From Litchfieldia alkalitelluris (GTDB lineage: Bacteria > Bacillota > Bacilli > Bacillales > Salisediminibacteriaceae): a stretch of DNA of 64,000 nucleotides. This document shows positions 37,229 to 52,076 of this stretch, piece by piece. The notes under the pieces were generated by a model that was given only the letters and a program-made list of their open reading frames with translations, made no database searches and had not been told where the DNA came from. A program made the translations under genes and the position numbers. The stretch covers positions 2,841,920 through 2,905,919 of the forward strand of contig NZ_KZ119600.1 of NCBI RefSeq assembly GCF_002153425.1. Direction: 5' to 3'. Each line of letters opens with the position of its first letter. The stretch's first letter is position 1.

Positions 37229-38977
37229 CTACGCTTCTTGTAAAAATGATTTCCTATCTTTAAATTGAATTTCATAGATATGTTGATAATGTCCGTTATT
37301 TTTTAATAACTCTTCATGTTTTCCTCGCTCTACAATCTCCCCGTTATCTAATACAATGATTTCATCTGCATGCATAAGGGAAGAAATTCGATGTGCAATA
37401 ATGAACGTTGTTCGTCCTTTCATTACTTCTTTAAATGCAGCTTGAATTTTTCCTTCTGTTTCCATATCTACTGCACTTGTTGCATCATCTAAGATTAAAA
37501 TACTAGGGTCAATACAAATTGCCCTTGCAATGGCGATACGTTGTTTTTGACCACCTGAAAGGCCCATTCCCCTTTCACCTAAGATCGTGTCGTATCCATT
37601 TGGTAAGTCCATAATAAAATCATGAGCTTGTGCCCGTTTAGCTGCATCAATGATTCTATCCATTGAAACCTCTGGTGAACCATAAGATATATTATCTTTA
37701 ATGGAGGAGGAGAATAAGAATGACTCTTGCAGTACAACACCGATATTATGTCGGACTGACTTTAATGTATAATCTGTTAATGGGTGTCCATCAATTAATA
37801 TCTCCCCACGGTTCGGTTCATAGAATCGAGATATAAGTTGCGTAATTGATGTTTTACCGGAACCTGTTGCCCCAATTAAGCCAATTGTTTTCCCTGGTGG
37901 TGCATCAAAAGTAATGTTTTTCAAGGCTAACTCATCTTCACTGTCATATCGATGAGAAACATTATTAAATTGAACATGACCTTCTAATCGCTCCACTTCA
38001 ATAGCGCCATCATTGTCAAAAATATCCTCTTCCTCATCTAATACTTGCAACAATCTTTCCCCCGAAGCTTTTGACTGAGAAAACATGTTTACAATAAATC
38101 CTAAGCCCATTAATGGTCCAATAATGTACCAAACTAGACTAAAGAAAGCTCCGAGTACACCTGGTGTGATCTGTCCATTAATAACAAGCCAACCACCATA
38201 TCCTAATAAAACAACGACACAAATGTTACCGATAAGCTCCATAACTGGGAAGAACTTCGCCCAGATACTTGAAGTGTAAATAAACTTATCTTTGTAATCT
38301 GAGTTTTTCTCATCAAATCGACCGATCTCAAAATCTTCTTTTGATAATGACTTAACTGTATTCATCCCACTGATGTTTTCCTGTACTTTCGTGTTCATAT
38401 TTGCAAGTGACTTACGAATGTTTCTAAAAGCTGGATGTACTTTTTTGTCAAAACGATAGACCGTAATAACTAAAAATGGCATTGCACCTAAAGTTAGAAA
38501 GGCTAGGCTAGGGCTAAAATAGAACATAATGCCTAAACTTAAACCTACTAGCATTACTAAGTTAATTAATTGTGCGAACCCAGCAGACAAAAAGAAACGG
38601 AATCCCTCCACATCTGCAGTCAAGCGTGACATGAGGTCCCCCGTTCTAGCGTTATCGTAATAGCGAAAAGGTAAAAATTGCAATTTACGATATAGGGCGT
38701 TTCTCAGTTCGTATACTGAGCGGATTCCAAAGAGTTCCCCAAGAAATTGATGATAATAAACTGCAACGCCTTTAAGTGCAGTTATTAATAGAAATCCAAG
38801 AGATACGTATGGGACCAAATGATATTGTTGATCAAGCACAATATGGTCAATCGTGACCTGCAGAATTATTGGATAAATAACTGTAAACCCTGTCACTAAC
38901 AACAAAAGAAGAATAGAAATAAAGAAATACCGCTTATACGGCCAATAAAACTCCTTTAAGCGCTTAAATGTATCCAA
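37229..38977 (-). CDS. Heterodimeric ABC exporter, subunit with degenerate Walker B
   Basis: 582 residues: six membrane helices (about 18-300) and an NBD with Walker A GATGSGKTS, canonical signature LSGGQKQR, but Walker B ILILDDATSAVDMETE has Asp in place of the catalytic Glu. Together with the downstream subunit it would form one competent ATP site. TTG start at 38977, 8 bases after AGGAGG; the first in-frame GTG overlaps that site. First gene of the pair; the upstream 38978-39341 is AT-rich and no promoter could be assigned with confidence. Confidence 0.87.
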   Translation of the reverse strand: MDTFKRLKEFYWPYKRYFFISILLLLLVTGFTVIYPIILQVTIDHIVLDQQYHLVPYVSLGFLLITALKGVAVYYHQFLGELFGIRSVYELRNALYRKLQFLPFRYYDNARTGDLMSRLTADVEGFRFFLSAGFAQLINLVMLVGLSLGIMFYFSPSLAFLTLGAMPFLVITVYRFDKKVHPAFRNIRKSLANMNTKVQENISGMNTVKSLSKEDFEIGRFDEKNSDYKDKFIYTSSIWAKFFPVMELIGNICVVVLLGYGGWLVINGQITPGVLGAFFSLVWYIIGPLMGLGFIVNMFSQSKASGERLLQVLDEEEDIFDNDGAIEVERLEGHVQFNNVSHRYDSEDELALKNITFDAPPGKTIGLIGATGSGKTSITQLISRFYEPNRGEILIDGHPLTDYTLKSVRHNIGVVLQESFLFSSSIKDNISYGSPEVSMDRIIDAAKRAQAHDFIMDLPNGYDTILGERGMGLSGGQKQRIAIARAICIDPSILILDDATSAVDMETEGKIQAAFKEVMKGRTTFIIAHRISSLMHADEIIVLDNGEIVERGKHEELLKNNGHYQHIYEIQFKDRKSFLQEA

Positions 38978-39341
38978 ACAATACACCTCCTAGTTTTACT
39001 TGATACTTTTAGGTAACTACAAATCTCTTAAACATTGTTCCTTAAATTGAAAGATTGTGATAATAATAAGTTCCAACAAGAAATCTACAAAATTTTTAAA
39101 AGAGACAGTATTAATAATATATCGGTTTCCGAAATATTTTTCTACATCATAAAACCATCTTATTTGAGCATTTTAAAGGTTTATATTTCATTTTCGTTAG
39201 AATAGTGCCAATTTTATCACATTTACTCTTGTTTTCATATTATCAACAATTGGCATTGGCTAATGGGGAAAGAAGAAGATAGATGAAGGTGATATTTTTC
39301 CGTACTTCACAACTATATTGATAAAAATCCATGTTTAGAAC

Positions 39342-39400
39342 AAAAAAAAAGGGGCAGGGGCAGACTTTGTCGATGAGACTGAAGTCGAGCCCTGCCTATT
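39342..39400 (-). terminator. Terminator of the pyr operon tail
   Basis: Minus strand: GGCAGGG (39390-39396) pairs with CCCTGCC (39353-39359), with an inner GACTT/AAGTC pairing, followed by a run of nine T. It lies just past the methyltransferase stop. Confidence 0.8.
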
Positions 39401-39407
39401 TTTTCAA

Positions 39408-40061
39408 TTATTTAACTGCGTATGATATGAGTGCAATATCGTCAAGGCACTTGTACTGCCTAATTGCTGAAAAACCAGCTTCGGTAAAAAGTGATTTCAT
39501 ATCTTCTTCTCGTATATGGCGTCTGCGCGAAATCCTTCCCCATTGTAATAAGCTATCTGATTCCGGTTTATTCAATCCCCATTGAGTGGCTTTTTCTTTT
39601 GCCACATATTCATCTAGATGCTCGCTAGGATTTAACAATCCAATTCTTCCACCTTGCTTTAAAGTGCGGTGCATTTCATTTAGGGCTTTGCTTGGATCTG
39701 GTAATAAGAATACAACACATGTAGAAAAAACGAAGTGAAAAGTATGTTCATCATATGGTAGCTCCTCCGCATCTCCGACGAGAAAACTAGGAGTATGATG
39801 AAATGTATAAGAGTGAGACAGCATCTTAGCTCGTTCAATCATACCTTTAGAAATATCTATACCGAAAATATTAGTGCTTGGAGTAGCTCCCCTATATAAA
39901 AATCGACCAGTCCCACATCCCACGTCAAGGACATTACATCCACTCCAGCTACCTGTATCATCAATTAACTTATTGTGGAGCTTAGAAAGCCAAGTGCTTT
40001 GGGCCATTTGATCAAAAAAGTCAACTCGCTGATCAAATTCTTCAGATGGTATTTTTCTCAA
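39408..40061 (-). CDS. Class I SAM-dependent methyltransferase
   Basis: 217 residues. Motif I NVLDVGCGTGRFL near residue 46, motif II NIFGIDISKGMIERA, SFLVGDAEELPY and the FVFSTCVVFLLPDPSKALNEMHRTLKQGG motif-IV/V region (COG2226, UbiE/MenG-like fold). Substrate unknown. TTG start with GAGGAGG 7 bases upstream. Only 18 bp after pyrE with no terminator between, so it is transcribed as the last gene of the pyr operon; this gene is not part of the classic B. subtilis pyr operon. Confidence 0.83.
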   Translation of the reverse strand: MRKIPSEEFDQRVDFFDQMAQSTWLSKLHNKLIDDTGSWSGCNVLDVGCGTGRFLYRGATPSTNIFGIDISKGMIERAKMLSHSYTFHHTPSFLVGDAEELPYDEHTFHFVFSTCVVFLLPDPSKALNEMHRTLKQGGRIGLLNPSEHLDEYVAKEKATQWGLNKPESDSLLQWGRISRRRHIREEDMKSLFTEAGFSAIRQYKCLDDIALISYAVK

Positions 40062-40079
40062 GAGAAAGCCTCCTCATTA

Positions 40080-40706
40080 TTAAATGGACCAGTTTTGTGG
40101 GTCTTCTCGCCATCTTTCAAGCAGCTTTAGTCCACTGTGATCTATACCACCATTTTTTAATGCTTCTTCTAATAGAACGGAGAAGGTTGTTAAAGAATGG
40201 TATGTTAATTTTTCCGCTTCAAATGCTTGCTTCCCTTTATTTAATTCATATGTGAAGATGGCGCTTATACCTAAAACATTTCCACCAGATTCTGTAACAG
40301 CATTTGCTGCTTGAATGGAAGAGCCACCTGTTGAGATTAAGTCCTCAATAACTACAACTTTCTTTCCTTCTTCTAGTAATCCTTCAATCATATTTCCTTT
40401 TCCGTGACCTTTTGCTTTAGAACGCACGTAAATCATTGGTAAGTCTAATCGGTCTGCCACCCACGCTGCATGTGGGATCCCGGCAGTAGCAGTTCCTGCA
40501 ATTATTTCTACTTCAGGGTATTCCCTCTTAATGAGTTCAACAAATTGGTCAATAATTTCGTTTCTAATTTCAGGATAGGACATAGTTAATCGATTATCGC
40601 AATATATTGGTGATTTTAAACCTGAGCTCCATCTAAACGGGTCCTGTGGTCTTAATGATACTGCTCCTATTGATAGTAGTGCTGATGCAATCTTTGCTGA
40701 ACTCAT
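40080..40706 (-). CDS. pyrE: Orotate phosphoribosyltransferase
   Basis: 208 residues. PRPP-binding motif [17 protein letters not shown] near residue 115, and [16 protein letters not shown] at the orotate end. It makes OMP from orotate and PRPP. ATG at 40706 chosen over an in-frame GTG three codons upstream because GGAG is 8 bases before it. One base separates it from pyrF. Confidence 0.95.
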   Translation of the reverse strand: MSSAKIASALLSIGAVSLRPQDPFRWSSGLKSPIYCDNRLTMSYPEIRNEIIDQFVELIKREYPEVEIIAGTATAGIPHAAWVADRLDLPMIYVRSKAKGHGKGNMIEGLLEEGKKVVVIEDLISTGGSSIQAANAVTESGGNVLGISAIFTYELNKGKQAFEAEKLTYHSLTTFSVLLEEALKNGGIDHSGLKLLERWREDPQNWSI

Positions 40707-40707
40707 A

Positions 40708-43101
<2,394 letters not shown>

Positions 43102-43105
<4 letters not shown>

Positions 43106-46100
43106 ACTTTGGCCAACTCCTTTTTCGCAGGCTGACCAATCGCCTCTGCTGAAAATGTGATTGTTTCAATGACTCTAAGTAGTGCTTCAGCTGTATCCAT
43201 GGACGTCAAACATACAATCCCTCGTTCTACTGCCTCCCGACGAATTCTGAATCCATCCCTTGCCGGCTGCTTCCCTTTAGTGAGGGTATTAATGATAAAT
43301 TGTACATGGCCACCTTCTATAACATCGAGCATATCTGGTGTTTCTCCACCAATTTTTGAAACAACTGTTACTGGAATATTTTCTTCTTGTATTCTTCTCG
43401 CCGTTCCTTCTGTAGCAAGTAGTTTATAGCCGATACGGTGGAATCTCCTAGCAAGGGCCATTGCTTCCTCTTTATCTTTGTCCGCTAATGTAAATAAGAC
43501 AGATCCGTGAGTAGGTATTTTCATACCTGAAGCGATGAGTCCCTTAAATAATGCTTTTTCAAGGGTGTAATCACGTCCCATTACTTCACCTGTAGATTTC
43601 ATTTCTGGTCCTAGTGTTATATCAACACTTCTTAACTTTGCAAAAGAGAATACAGGCACTTTCACTGAAACAATATCTGGTTCAGGGAGACACCCTGTCT
43701 TATAGCCTTGATCCTTTAAGCTTTGACCAAGAATGGCTCTTGTAGCCAAATTAGCCATATTTAGACCCGTTATTTTACTCAAAAATGGTACTGTTCTACT
43801 TGAGCGAGGATTTACCTCGAGTACGTAGAGCTCATCTCGGTGGATAACAAATTGAATGTTTAGTAATCCTATAATTTGAAAGCCTCTTGCCATTCGAATC
43901 GTGTAATCTATTAACTGCTTTTTTAACTTTTTACTGATATTTTGTGGCGGATAAACGGCGATGGAGTCTCCAGAGTGAACACCAGCTCTCTCAATATGCT
44001 CCATGATTCCAGGTATTACCACTGTTTCGCCATCAGAGATTGCATCTACTTCAATTTCTTTCCCAATCAAGTAACGGTCAATTAATACTGGGTGCTTTTC
44101 ATTAACTTTTACTGCCCGTTCCATATACTTTAAGAGATCTGTCTCGTTATAAACAATTTCCATAGCACGTCCCCCGAGGACATACGATGGTCGAACTAAA
44201 ACAGGGTATCCTATACCGTTGGCAATATCGATAGCTTCAGCTACTGATGTTGCTGTTTTCCCCTTTGGTTGAGGGATTTCAAGTTGCATTAATGTTTGCT
44301 CGAACTTATCACGGTCTTCAGCACGGTCCATGTTCTCCAGTGACGTACCAAGAAGCTTTACTCCCCTTACTTCTAAGTCTGCTGCAAGGTTAAGGGCTGT
44401 TTGTCCGCCAAATTGGACGATTACGCCTTCAGGTTTTTCATGTTCAATAACATGCATAACATCTTCAACTGTTAAAGGTTCAAAGTATAGCTTATCTGAA
44501 ATCTGGAAATCAGTTGATACTGTCTCTGGATTGTTATTAATGATAATCGCTTCATAGCCTGCTTCCTGAATCGCTTTTACGGTATGCACTGTTGCATAGT
44601 CAAACTCAATTCCCTGACCAATTCGGATTGGGCCAGATCCAAGTACTAATACGGAAGGCTTAGCAGTTAGTACTGATTCATTTTCTTCCTCATAAGTTCC
44701 GTAATAATATGGCGTTTCAGATGCAAATTCTGCAGCACAAGTGTCCACCATTTTATAGACAGGTTTTATGTTATGCTCTCGTCTAAATGCTTCCAGTTCT
44801 TCTACTGATGCTTGAAGGAGATGAGCAAGTTCCGTATCTGAAAAACCGTATTTCTTTGCTGTTTCTATGATTTCAACATTCCAAGGTTGATTGATAATTT
44901 CCTTTTCAAGTTCAATAATCCGTTGAATTTCATAAAGGAAAAATCGATCAATTTTTGTCATTGAATGTAGTTCTTCAATATCATAACCAAGTCGGAATGC
45001 TTCGGCTACATAGATAATTCTCTCATCATCAGCATCAACAAGAAGTTTTCTCAGCTCTTCGTGGGAAACTACTTTATTAGTTGTAAAACGTAAGTGGTTA
45101 AGATCAACCTCTGTAGACCTAATTGCTTTTAATAATGACTCTGGAAGGTTCCTACCAATTGCCATTACCTCTCCAGTTGCCTTCATTTGTGTACCAAGCT
45201 TCCGGTTAGCTGCGTCAAACTTATCAAAAGGCCAGCGTGGAATCTTTGTAACCACATAGTCTAAAGCTGGCTCAAAGCTTGCATATGTTGTTAAAGTAAT
45301 TGGGTTTTTACATTCATCTAAATGGTATCCAACGGCAATTTTTGCAGATAGTTTAGCAATTGGATAGCCTGTTGCTTTCGATGCAAGGGCCGACGAACGA
45401 CTTACCCTTGGGTTAACTTCGATAATATAGTAATTTTCACTGTGTGGGTCCAGGGCAAACTGAACGTTACATCCCCCTTCAATTCCTAGAGCACGAATGA
45501 TTTTTAAGGACGAATTTCTTAATATTTGATATTCACGATCTGTCATGGTTTGACTTGGAGCAACTACGATCGAATCCCCCGTATGAATGCCTACTGGATC
45601 AATGTTTTCCATGTTACATACTACGATAGCTTGGTCATTTCCATCACGCATAACTTCGTATTCTATTTCCTTAAAACCTGCAATACTCTTTTCTATTAAG
45701 CATTGATTTACAGGGCTTTGATGAAGTCCCCCTGTAACAATTTCCTTCAATTGTTCTTCATTATATACAAGTCCGCCACCAGTTCCCCCTAAAGTATAAG
45801 CTGGTCTTACAATGACAGGGTAACCGATTTCTTCAACAAATTTTTGTGCTTCTCCTAATGTATGGATAATATCACTAGGTGGCACTGGCTCATTCAAATC
45901 ATTCATAAGCGTTCTAAATTGTTCACGATCCTCCGCTTTTTGAATCGCATCAAGATTCGTTCCAAGAAACTGCACACCATACTCATCTAATATACCTGAT
46001 TCAGATAATTCAACAGCTAAGTTTAAACCAGTCTGGCCACCTAAAGTTGCCAATAGCCCATCAGGCTGCTCCTGGCGTATGATTCTACTAACAAACTCTA

Positions 46101-46311
46101 ATGTTAATGGTTCAATATAGACACGGTCTGCCACTGTTTCATCTGTCATGATTGTAGCAGGGTTAGAGTTTACTAGAACAACTTCGAATCCTTCCTCCAT
46201 TAATGCTTGACATGCTTGAGTTCCTGCATAATCAAATTCCGCTGCTTGACCGATAATAATCGGACCTGAACCAATTACTAGTATTTTCTTAACATCTTGT
46301 CGTTTAGGCAT
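43102..46311 (-). CDS. carB: Carbamoyl-phosphate synthase large chain
   Basis: 1069 residues in two homologous ATP-grasp halves: N-terminal half starts [20 protein letters not shown] and the second [20 protein letters not shown] near residue 550. The C-terminal 140 residues are the MGS-type allosteric domain. It makes carbamoyl phosphate from glutamine-derived ammonia, bicarbonate and 2 ATP. The ATG at 46311 has AAGGAG 7 bases upstream; a 54-codon upstream extension is an overlap with carA. Confidence 0.96.
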
Positions 46312-47398
46312 GTGTGATCTCCTTTCTAGCTGCGTGAGCTTGTAGCATTGACTTAAACTCTTTAAAAAGACCCTTCGCATCTTCTGGTCCAGGAGATGCC
46401 TCTGGGTGGTACTGCACACTAAAAATGAGTTCTTCACTATGACGGAAACCTTCAACGGAGCCATCGTTAACATTGATATGTGTAATTTCCAATTCCGTTT
46501 CGATTAAACTATCTGCATCAACGGTATAGCCGTGATTTTGTGACGTCATTGTTATCTGTCCCGTACGTAAATCCTTTACAGGGTGATTACTACCTCGGTG
46601 TCCAAATTTCATTTTTACCGTTTTCCCCCCATTAGCTAGTGCTAGAAGCTGGTGGCCGAGGCAAATACCAAACAGTGGTACCTCCCCGATAAGATCCTTT
46701 ACCGTTTCAATTGCTTCCGGTACATCAGTTGGATCCCCAGGACCATTACTTAATACAACTCCGTCTGGCTGCATAGATAGAATGTCAGTTGCTGATGTGT
46801 TATATGGTACAACGATCACTTCGTATCCTTCAGAAACAAGATCCTTTAAGATTCCCTTCTTCACACCGAAATCCATAAGTACAACCCTTTCCTTATGTCC
46901 AGGGTTAATAAAACGATTTTTAATAGAGACACGTGATACTTGATCTTTCATTAAATCCATTCCTTGAAGCTCTTCTACTACACTTGAAACATCTATGTCC
47001 ATGGAGCATATACGCCCTTTTAACGTACCGTTATCACGGATCATTCTTGTGAGTTTTCGAGTATCAATTCCTTCAATTCCTGGTATATCATGAAGCTTTA
47101 ACCATTCATGGATAGAAAGATTTGCACGAAAATGACTCGGGTAAGCTGCTGCTTCCTTGACGATTAACCCATGAATACTAGGGGTAATGCTCTCAAAGTC
47201 ATCACGATTTACCCCATAGTTACCAATTAAAGGATAAGTCATTGTTATTATTTGTCCGCAATATGAAGGGTCTGACATAATTTCTTGATAACCTGTCATA
47301 CCTGTATTAAAAACTACCTCACCCGTTTTCTCTTGTTCACTTCCGATAGCTTTTCCTATAAAGATTTCTCCGTTTTCCAGTACTAATTGACGTTTCAT
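46304..47398 (-). CDS. carA: Carbamoyl-phosphate synthase small chain
   Basis: 364 residues. The class I glutamine amidotransferase half has [15 protein letters not shown] with the nucleophile Cys and [12 protein letters not shown] with His and Glu. The N-terminal half contacts CarB. It supplies ammonia to the large chain. GGAGGGAG 7 bases before the ATG; the end overlaps the carB start by 8 bp and its start overlaps the pyrC stop. Confidence 0.96.
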   Translation of the reverse strand: MKRQLVLENGEIFIGKAIGSEQEKTGEVVFNTGMTGYQEIMSDPSYCGQIITMTYPLIGNYGVNRDDFESITPSIHGLIVKEAAAYPSHFRANLSIHEWLKLHDIPGIEGIDTRKLTRMIRDNGTLKGRICSMDIDVSSVVEELQGMDLMKDQVSRVSIKNRFINPGHKERVVLMDFGVKKGILKDLVSEGYEVIVVPYNTSATDILSMQPDGVVLSNGPGDPTDVPEAIETVKDLIGEVPLFGICLGHQLLALANGGKTVKMKFGHRGSNHPVKDLRTGQITMTSQNHGYTVDADSLIETELEITHINVNDGSVEGFRHSEELIFSVQYHPEASPGPEDAKGLFKEFKSMLQAHAARKEITHA

Positions 47399-48693
47399 GC
47401 TTTAGCTCCCTCCATTTTCCAAGCAATTTCTCCTGATGCTATTGTCATCGTTGGCCAACCTGTTAAAGCAAGGCCTGCAAATGGGGTATTTTTACCCTTT
47501 GATAAAAAGTTTGTTGGGTCTACTGTATCTTTTTTCTCTATATCTATCACTGTAAAATCTGCAAAGCTCCCTTTTTCTAAAACTCCATATGGCAGCTTAA
47601 ATGCATCTGCTGGCTTCTTCGTTATCCACTGAATCAATTCATACAATTCTATAATTCCAGTTTTCACAAGTTTCGTATATAAAAGTGGAAATGCAATTTC
47701 TAGGCCTACGATACCAAAAGGGGCTTCCTCCATTGAAAGTGCCTTATCCTCTGCAGTATGAGGTGCATGATCTGTTGCTATAAAATCTATTGTTCCGTCC
47801 CTCAAGCCATCAATCAATGCCTGACGATCATCGGCCGCCCTAAGAGGCGGGTTCATCTTATAATTTGTATCTCTTCCTGGAATGTCTTCATCACAAAGGA
47901 TCAAATGGTGCGGAGTGACTTCCGCTGTTACGTTAATCCCTGCTCGCTTCGCATCTCTTATTACCCTCACTGATTCCTTTGTACTCACATGACAGACGTG
48001 GTAATGGGCACCAGCTGCTTCTGCTAATAGAACATCTCGAGCAATGTGTACGGACTCGGAGGCAGATAGAATTCCTGGTACACCACTCTTTTCTGAAAAA
48101 CTTCCTTTATGAACCGCACCCCCATATAATAAGGAGTTATCTTCACAATGAGCAACGATGGCTCTACCTAACTTTGAAGCCTTTACCATTGCTTCGTACA
48201 TTTTTCCTGCTTCTTGCACACCAACCCCGTCATCAGTGAAAGCAAATGCTCCCAATTCAACTAACTGCTCCATATCTGTTATTGTTTTGCCTAATTGCCT
48301 TTCTGTGATAGATGCATATGGTAAGACTCGGACATGACCTTTCGCTCTCATAGCTTCATTGATTTGAGAAAAATGCTCAGGTGTATCTGGAACTGGGCGT
48401 GTGTTAGGCATTGCTGCAATGGTAGTGAATCCCCCTCTTGCCGCAGCTAATGTCCCTGTCTCAATTGTTTCCTTTTTTTCTCCACCTGGTTCACGAAGAT
48501 GAACGTGTAAATCAACAAATCCTGGTGAAACAAGCTGATTGTTTAAGTCAATGATTTCATCAAAGCTATCTTCTATAACAGGCGAATGATGTATTTCTTC
48601 AATTCTTCCTGTATGAGAATTAACTTGGATGTGAATTTCTTGTTTTTCCCCAGACTCCTTTAGTGTGTATCCGTTCTTATACAATACGTTCAT
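47395..48693 (-). CDS. pyrC: Dihydroorotase
   Basis: 432 residues. Metal site [17 protein letters not shown] near residue 57, ETHH-type AHCEDNSLL and [10 protein letters not shown], and [11 protein letters not shown] with the catalytic Asp. Class I dihydroorotase closes the ring of carbamoyl aspartate. The ATG at 48693 has GAGGAG upstream; the preceding six codons overlap pyrB. Confidence 0.95.
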   Translation of the reverse strand: MNVLYKNGYTLKESGEKQEIHIQVNSHTGRIEEIHHSPVIEDSFDEIIDLNNQLVSPGFVDLHVHLREPGGEKKETIETGTLAAARGGFTTIAAMPNTRPVPDTPEHFSQINEAMRAKGHVRVLPYASITERQLGKTITDMEQLVELGAFAFTDDGVGVQEAGKMYEAMVKASKLGRAIVAHCEDNSLLYGGAVHKGSFSEKSGVPGILSASESVHIARDVLLAEAAGAHYHVCHVSTKESVRVIRDAKRAGINVTAEVTPHHLILCDEDIPGRDTNYKMNPPLRAADDRQALIDGLRDGTIDFIATDHAPHTAEDKALSMEEAPFGIVGLEIAFPLLYTKLVKTGIIELYELIQWITKKPADAFKLPYGVLEKGSFADFTVIDIEKKDTVDPTNFLSKGKNTPFAGLALTGWPTMTIASGEIAWKMEGAKA

Positions 48694-49588
48694 ATGATTT
48701 CTCCTCCTCAACGTCTATGTTTAGTGCATATGCCAGAACTTCTTTTCTAACTTTCACACCATTTTCCATCTGTTTAAAAATTCTAGAACGTTCACATTCT
48801 ACTAGGTCACTTGCTAGTTCCACATCTCTGTTTACTGGTGCTGGGTGAAGAATGATCGCATTTTCCTTCATTTTCTTTTCTCTTTCCAAAGTTAATCCGA
48901 ATTCCTGATGATAAGCTTCCTTCGTCCATATATCTTCTTCGTTATGTCGTTCAGTTTGGATCCTAAGCATCATCATGACATCAGCCAGTTCAACAGCTTC
49001 ATCCATCGAAAGGACTTTTCCTCGCGTGATTTTGTCGTCCATCCAAGCCTTTGGTCCCGAGAAAGAAACCTTTGCCCCAAGCTTACGAAGGATATTTGCG
49101 TTTGTTCGAGCTACCCTACTATGCCGTATGTCTCCACAAATCACTACGTTAACACCTTGAAAAATGAGAAACTCTTGTTGAATGGTTAATAAGTCTAAAA
49201 GAGACTGGGTTGGGTGATTTCCTGAACCATCTCCTGCATTAATAATTGGAATATTAATTCCTTCTAATTGTTTATAGTAAGCATCCATTGGATGTCGAAT
49301 GACAACTGCTTTACAACCGATTGATTCTAATGTTTTAACTGTGTCATAAAGAGTTTCCCCTTTTTGCACACTTGAATGTTCCACATCAAAATGTAAGGAG
49401 TGGAGGCCAAGCTCCTTCTGGGCCATCTCAAAACTGCATTTCGTTCTCGTACTTGGTTCAAAAAATAAATTTGCAACGGTTTGAGGTGGTGTTTCCCTTG
49501 TAATATATGAGCCCTGGCTATCTGCTCTTACCAGCAATCTTTCAATCTGATCAACTGTTAAATCATCTAATGTTCGTAAGTGTCTCAC
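48677..49588 (-). CDS. pyrB: Aspartate carbamoyltransferase catalytic chain
   Basis: 303 residues. Carbamoyl-phosphate loop [16 protein letters not shown] near residue 42, [15 protein letters not shown] near 128 and [13 protein letters not shown]. It condenses carbamoyl phosphate with aspartate. GTG start with AAGGAG upstream. Preceded by the third PyrR attenuator; no regulatory chain gene is present. Confidence 0.96.
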   Translation of the reverse strand: MRHLRTLDDLTVDQIERLLVRADSQGSYITRETPPQTVANLFFEPSTRTKCSFEMAQKELGLHSLHFDVEHSSVQKGETLYDTVKTLESIGCKAVVIRHPMDAYYKQLEGINIPIINAGDGSGNHPTQSLLDLLTIQQEFLIFQGVNVVICGDIRHSRVARTNANILRKLGAKVSFSGPKAWMDDKITRGKVLSMDEAVELADVMMMLRIQTERHNEEDIWTKEAYHQEFGLTLEREKKMKENAIILHPAPVNRDVELASDLVECERSRIFKQMENGVKVRKEVLAYALNIDVEEEKSYERIV

Positions 49589-49624
49589 TACTACCCTCTC
49601 CTTTTATAAAATGATGGAATATAG

Positions 49625-49796
49625 GGCAAAAAAACAGCACCCTATATATTCAGATAGGGTGCTCACGTCCATTAGCCATTTATATTGGTAATGGTGGGTA
49701 TTCGTAATGTAGGCAAACCAACCGATCAGCCTACCTACTTACACATACCCTTGTGCCACCCTTTCAAGTCTCACGGGACTTAGTTAAAGGATGTTT
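49625..49796 (-). promoter_or_regulatory. PyrR attenuator between pyrP and pyrB
   Basis: Read on the minus strand, the PyrR-binding loop AAGTCCCGTGAGACTTG (about 49765-49781) matches the known anti-antiterminator loop. A terminator AGCACCCTATCTG...ATAGGGTGCTGTTTTTTT lies at 49625-49664. With uridine nucleotides, PyrR binding stabilises the loop and permits termination. Confidence 0.88.
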
Positions 49797-51122
49797 CTAT
49801 TTATCATTGTCCTTTAATTCAACGCTATCTAAGCTTTGGAACATTTCTTCTGCATTTTTGATGTAAGGTCTGCCAGGTAAAACAAGATTTAAGATAATCC
49901 CGACGATGGACGCTAAGGCCATTCCTGGTATTTGAACGGTATCAGTAATTTGGATAAATGCTCCTCCAATACCGATTACTAAAATAACAGAGGAGATGAT
50001 AAGATTACGCTTTTCACCAATATCCACTTTGTTATCAATTAACATGCGAAGACCATTTGAAGCGATGATCCCGAAAAGTAAGATGGACACCCCACCCATA
50101 ACTGCATCTGGAACGGTGGAAATTAATGCTGGTATCTTCCCAATAAAACCGAATACGATTGCGATAACTGCTGCACCACCGATAACAAAGACGCTGAAAA
50201 CTCTTGTTAAAGCTACAACACCGATGTTTTCTCCGTAAGTCGTATTAGGTGGCCCTCCTAAGAAGGAGCTAATCATTGTTGCAACACCATCACCAAAGAT
50301 AGAACGGTGCAGACCTGGTTTTTCCACAAAGTTCTTTGACACGATTTTACTTAATACCATCTGATCACCAATATGTTCTGACAATGTTACGACAGCGATA
50401 GGAACCATGATGAACAAGATTTCCCACGAGATAGATGGTGAATAAGTCACAAAAGGTACGATAAAATCTGGAACTTGGAACCATTTTGCATCTAGCACTG
50501 GTTGAAAATTAACTAAACCTTGAATACTGGCTACGATATATCCTCCCACAATCCCAATCAATATTGGAATGAGACCGAAGAATCCTCGGAAGAATACAGC
50601 ACCTACTACAGTTATTAATAAAGTTATAATTGCTACTGAAAAGTGTGCACCACTGTAACTTTCTGTTACTGGATCGATCATGGCCATATCGATAGCGACT
50701 GGCGCTAATCCGAGACCAATTACCATGATGATTGGCCCAACGACTATTGGTGGTAATAAATTAAGTAGCCAACGTACTCCTGTTGCTTTGATAAACAATG
50801 CTACTATTCCGTATACAACTCCGGCAAAAAAGCTTCCTACCATTACACCCTCAGGGCCACCGATACTTATTCCTGCAATAATCGGTGTTATAAATGCAAA
50901 GGAAGATCCTAAATATGCTGGGATTTGTCCTCTTGTAATAATCAAGTAAGCTAATGTTCCAAGACCACTTGAAACTAATGCTACTGCTGGACTTAATTCA
51001 ACGATCATCGGTACAAGGATTGTTGCACCAAACATGGCAAACAAATGTTGTAAGCTAAGTACTAACCATTTATGCAATTTTGGGACTTCGTTTATTCCTA
51101 CTGTTGTTTGTTCTTTACTCAT
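49797..51122 (-). CDS. pyrP: Uracil permease
   Basis: 441 residues, about 12-14 membrane segments, NCS2 (nucleobase:cation symporter 2) family. LHKWLVLSLQHLFAMFGATILVP is the family N-terminus and FLGGPPNTTYGENIGVVALTRV the substrate-binding region. It imports uracil. AAGGAGGAG precedes the ATG. It sits between two PyrR attenuators in the pyr operon. Confidence 0.95.
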   Translation of the reverse strand: MSKEQTTVGINEVPKLHKWLVLSLQHLFAMFGATILVPMIVELSPAVALVSSGLGTLAYLIITRGQIPAYLGSSFAFITPIIAGISIGGPEGVMVGSFFAGVVYGIVALFIKATGVRWLLNLLPPIVVGPIIMVIGLGLAPVAIDMAMIDPVTESYSGAHFSVAIITLLITVVGAVFFRGFFGLIPILIGIVGGYIVASIQGLVNFQPVLDAKWFQVPDFIVPFVTYSPSISWEILFIMVPIAVVTLSEHIGDQMVLSKIVSKNFVEKPGLHRSIFGDGVATMISSFLGGPPNTTYGENIGVVALTRVFSVFVIGGAAVIAIVFGFIGKIPALISTVPDAVMGGVSILLFGIIASNGLRMLIDNKVDIGEKRNLIISSVILVIGIGGAFIQITDTVQIPGMALASIVGIILNLVLPGRPYIKNAEEMFQSLDSVELKDNDK

Positions 51123-51192
51123 TTTTTCTCCTCCTTGTATTGAGGGGTAATTGTATTCGCTTATCTCTTTCTTTTTGCGCTTACCGCCTCAT

Positions 51193-51295
51193 ACAAAAAA
51201 CCTCTTTGCTGTTCAAAGAGGTATCTTCGTTAACCTACACTATTTTTCCATAGTTAGGTTAGGAGTATACCCCTTGTCAGTCTCACAGTACTGAT
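51193..51295 (-). promoter_or_regulatory. PyrR attenuator between pyrR and pyrP
   Basis: Minus strand: binding loop ATCAGTACTGTGAGACTGA at about 51277-51295, starting right at the pyrR stop, and terminator ACCTCTTTGAACAGCAAAGAGGTTTTTTG at 51193-51222. The loop has TACTG where the other two leaders have TCCCG, the most diverged of the three. Confidence 0.85.
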
Positions 51296-52047
<752 letters not shown>

Positions 52048-52076
52048 TAAAGGTATCCGTATTAAACTCTTTTGTT

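Noticed and set aside
46312-46473. 54-codon N-terminal extension of carB
   Set aside because: It overlaps carA out of frame; the ATG at 46311 has a good ribosome-binding site.
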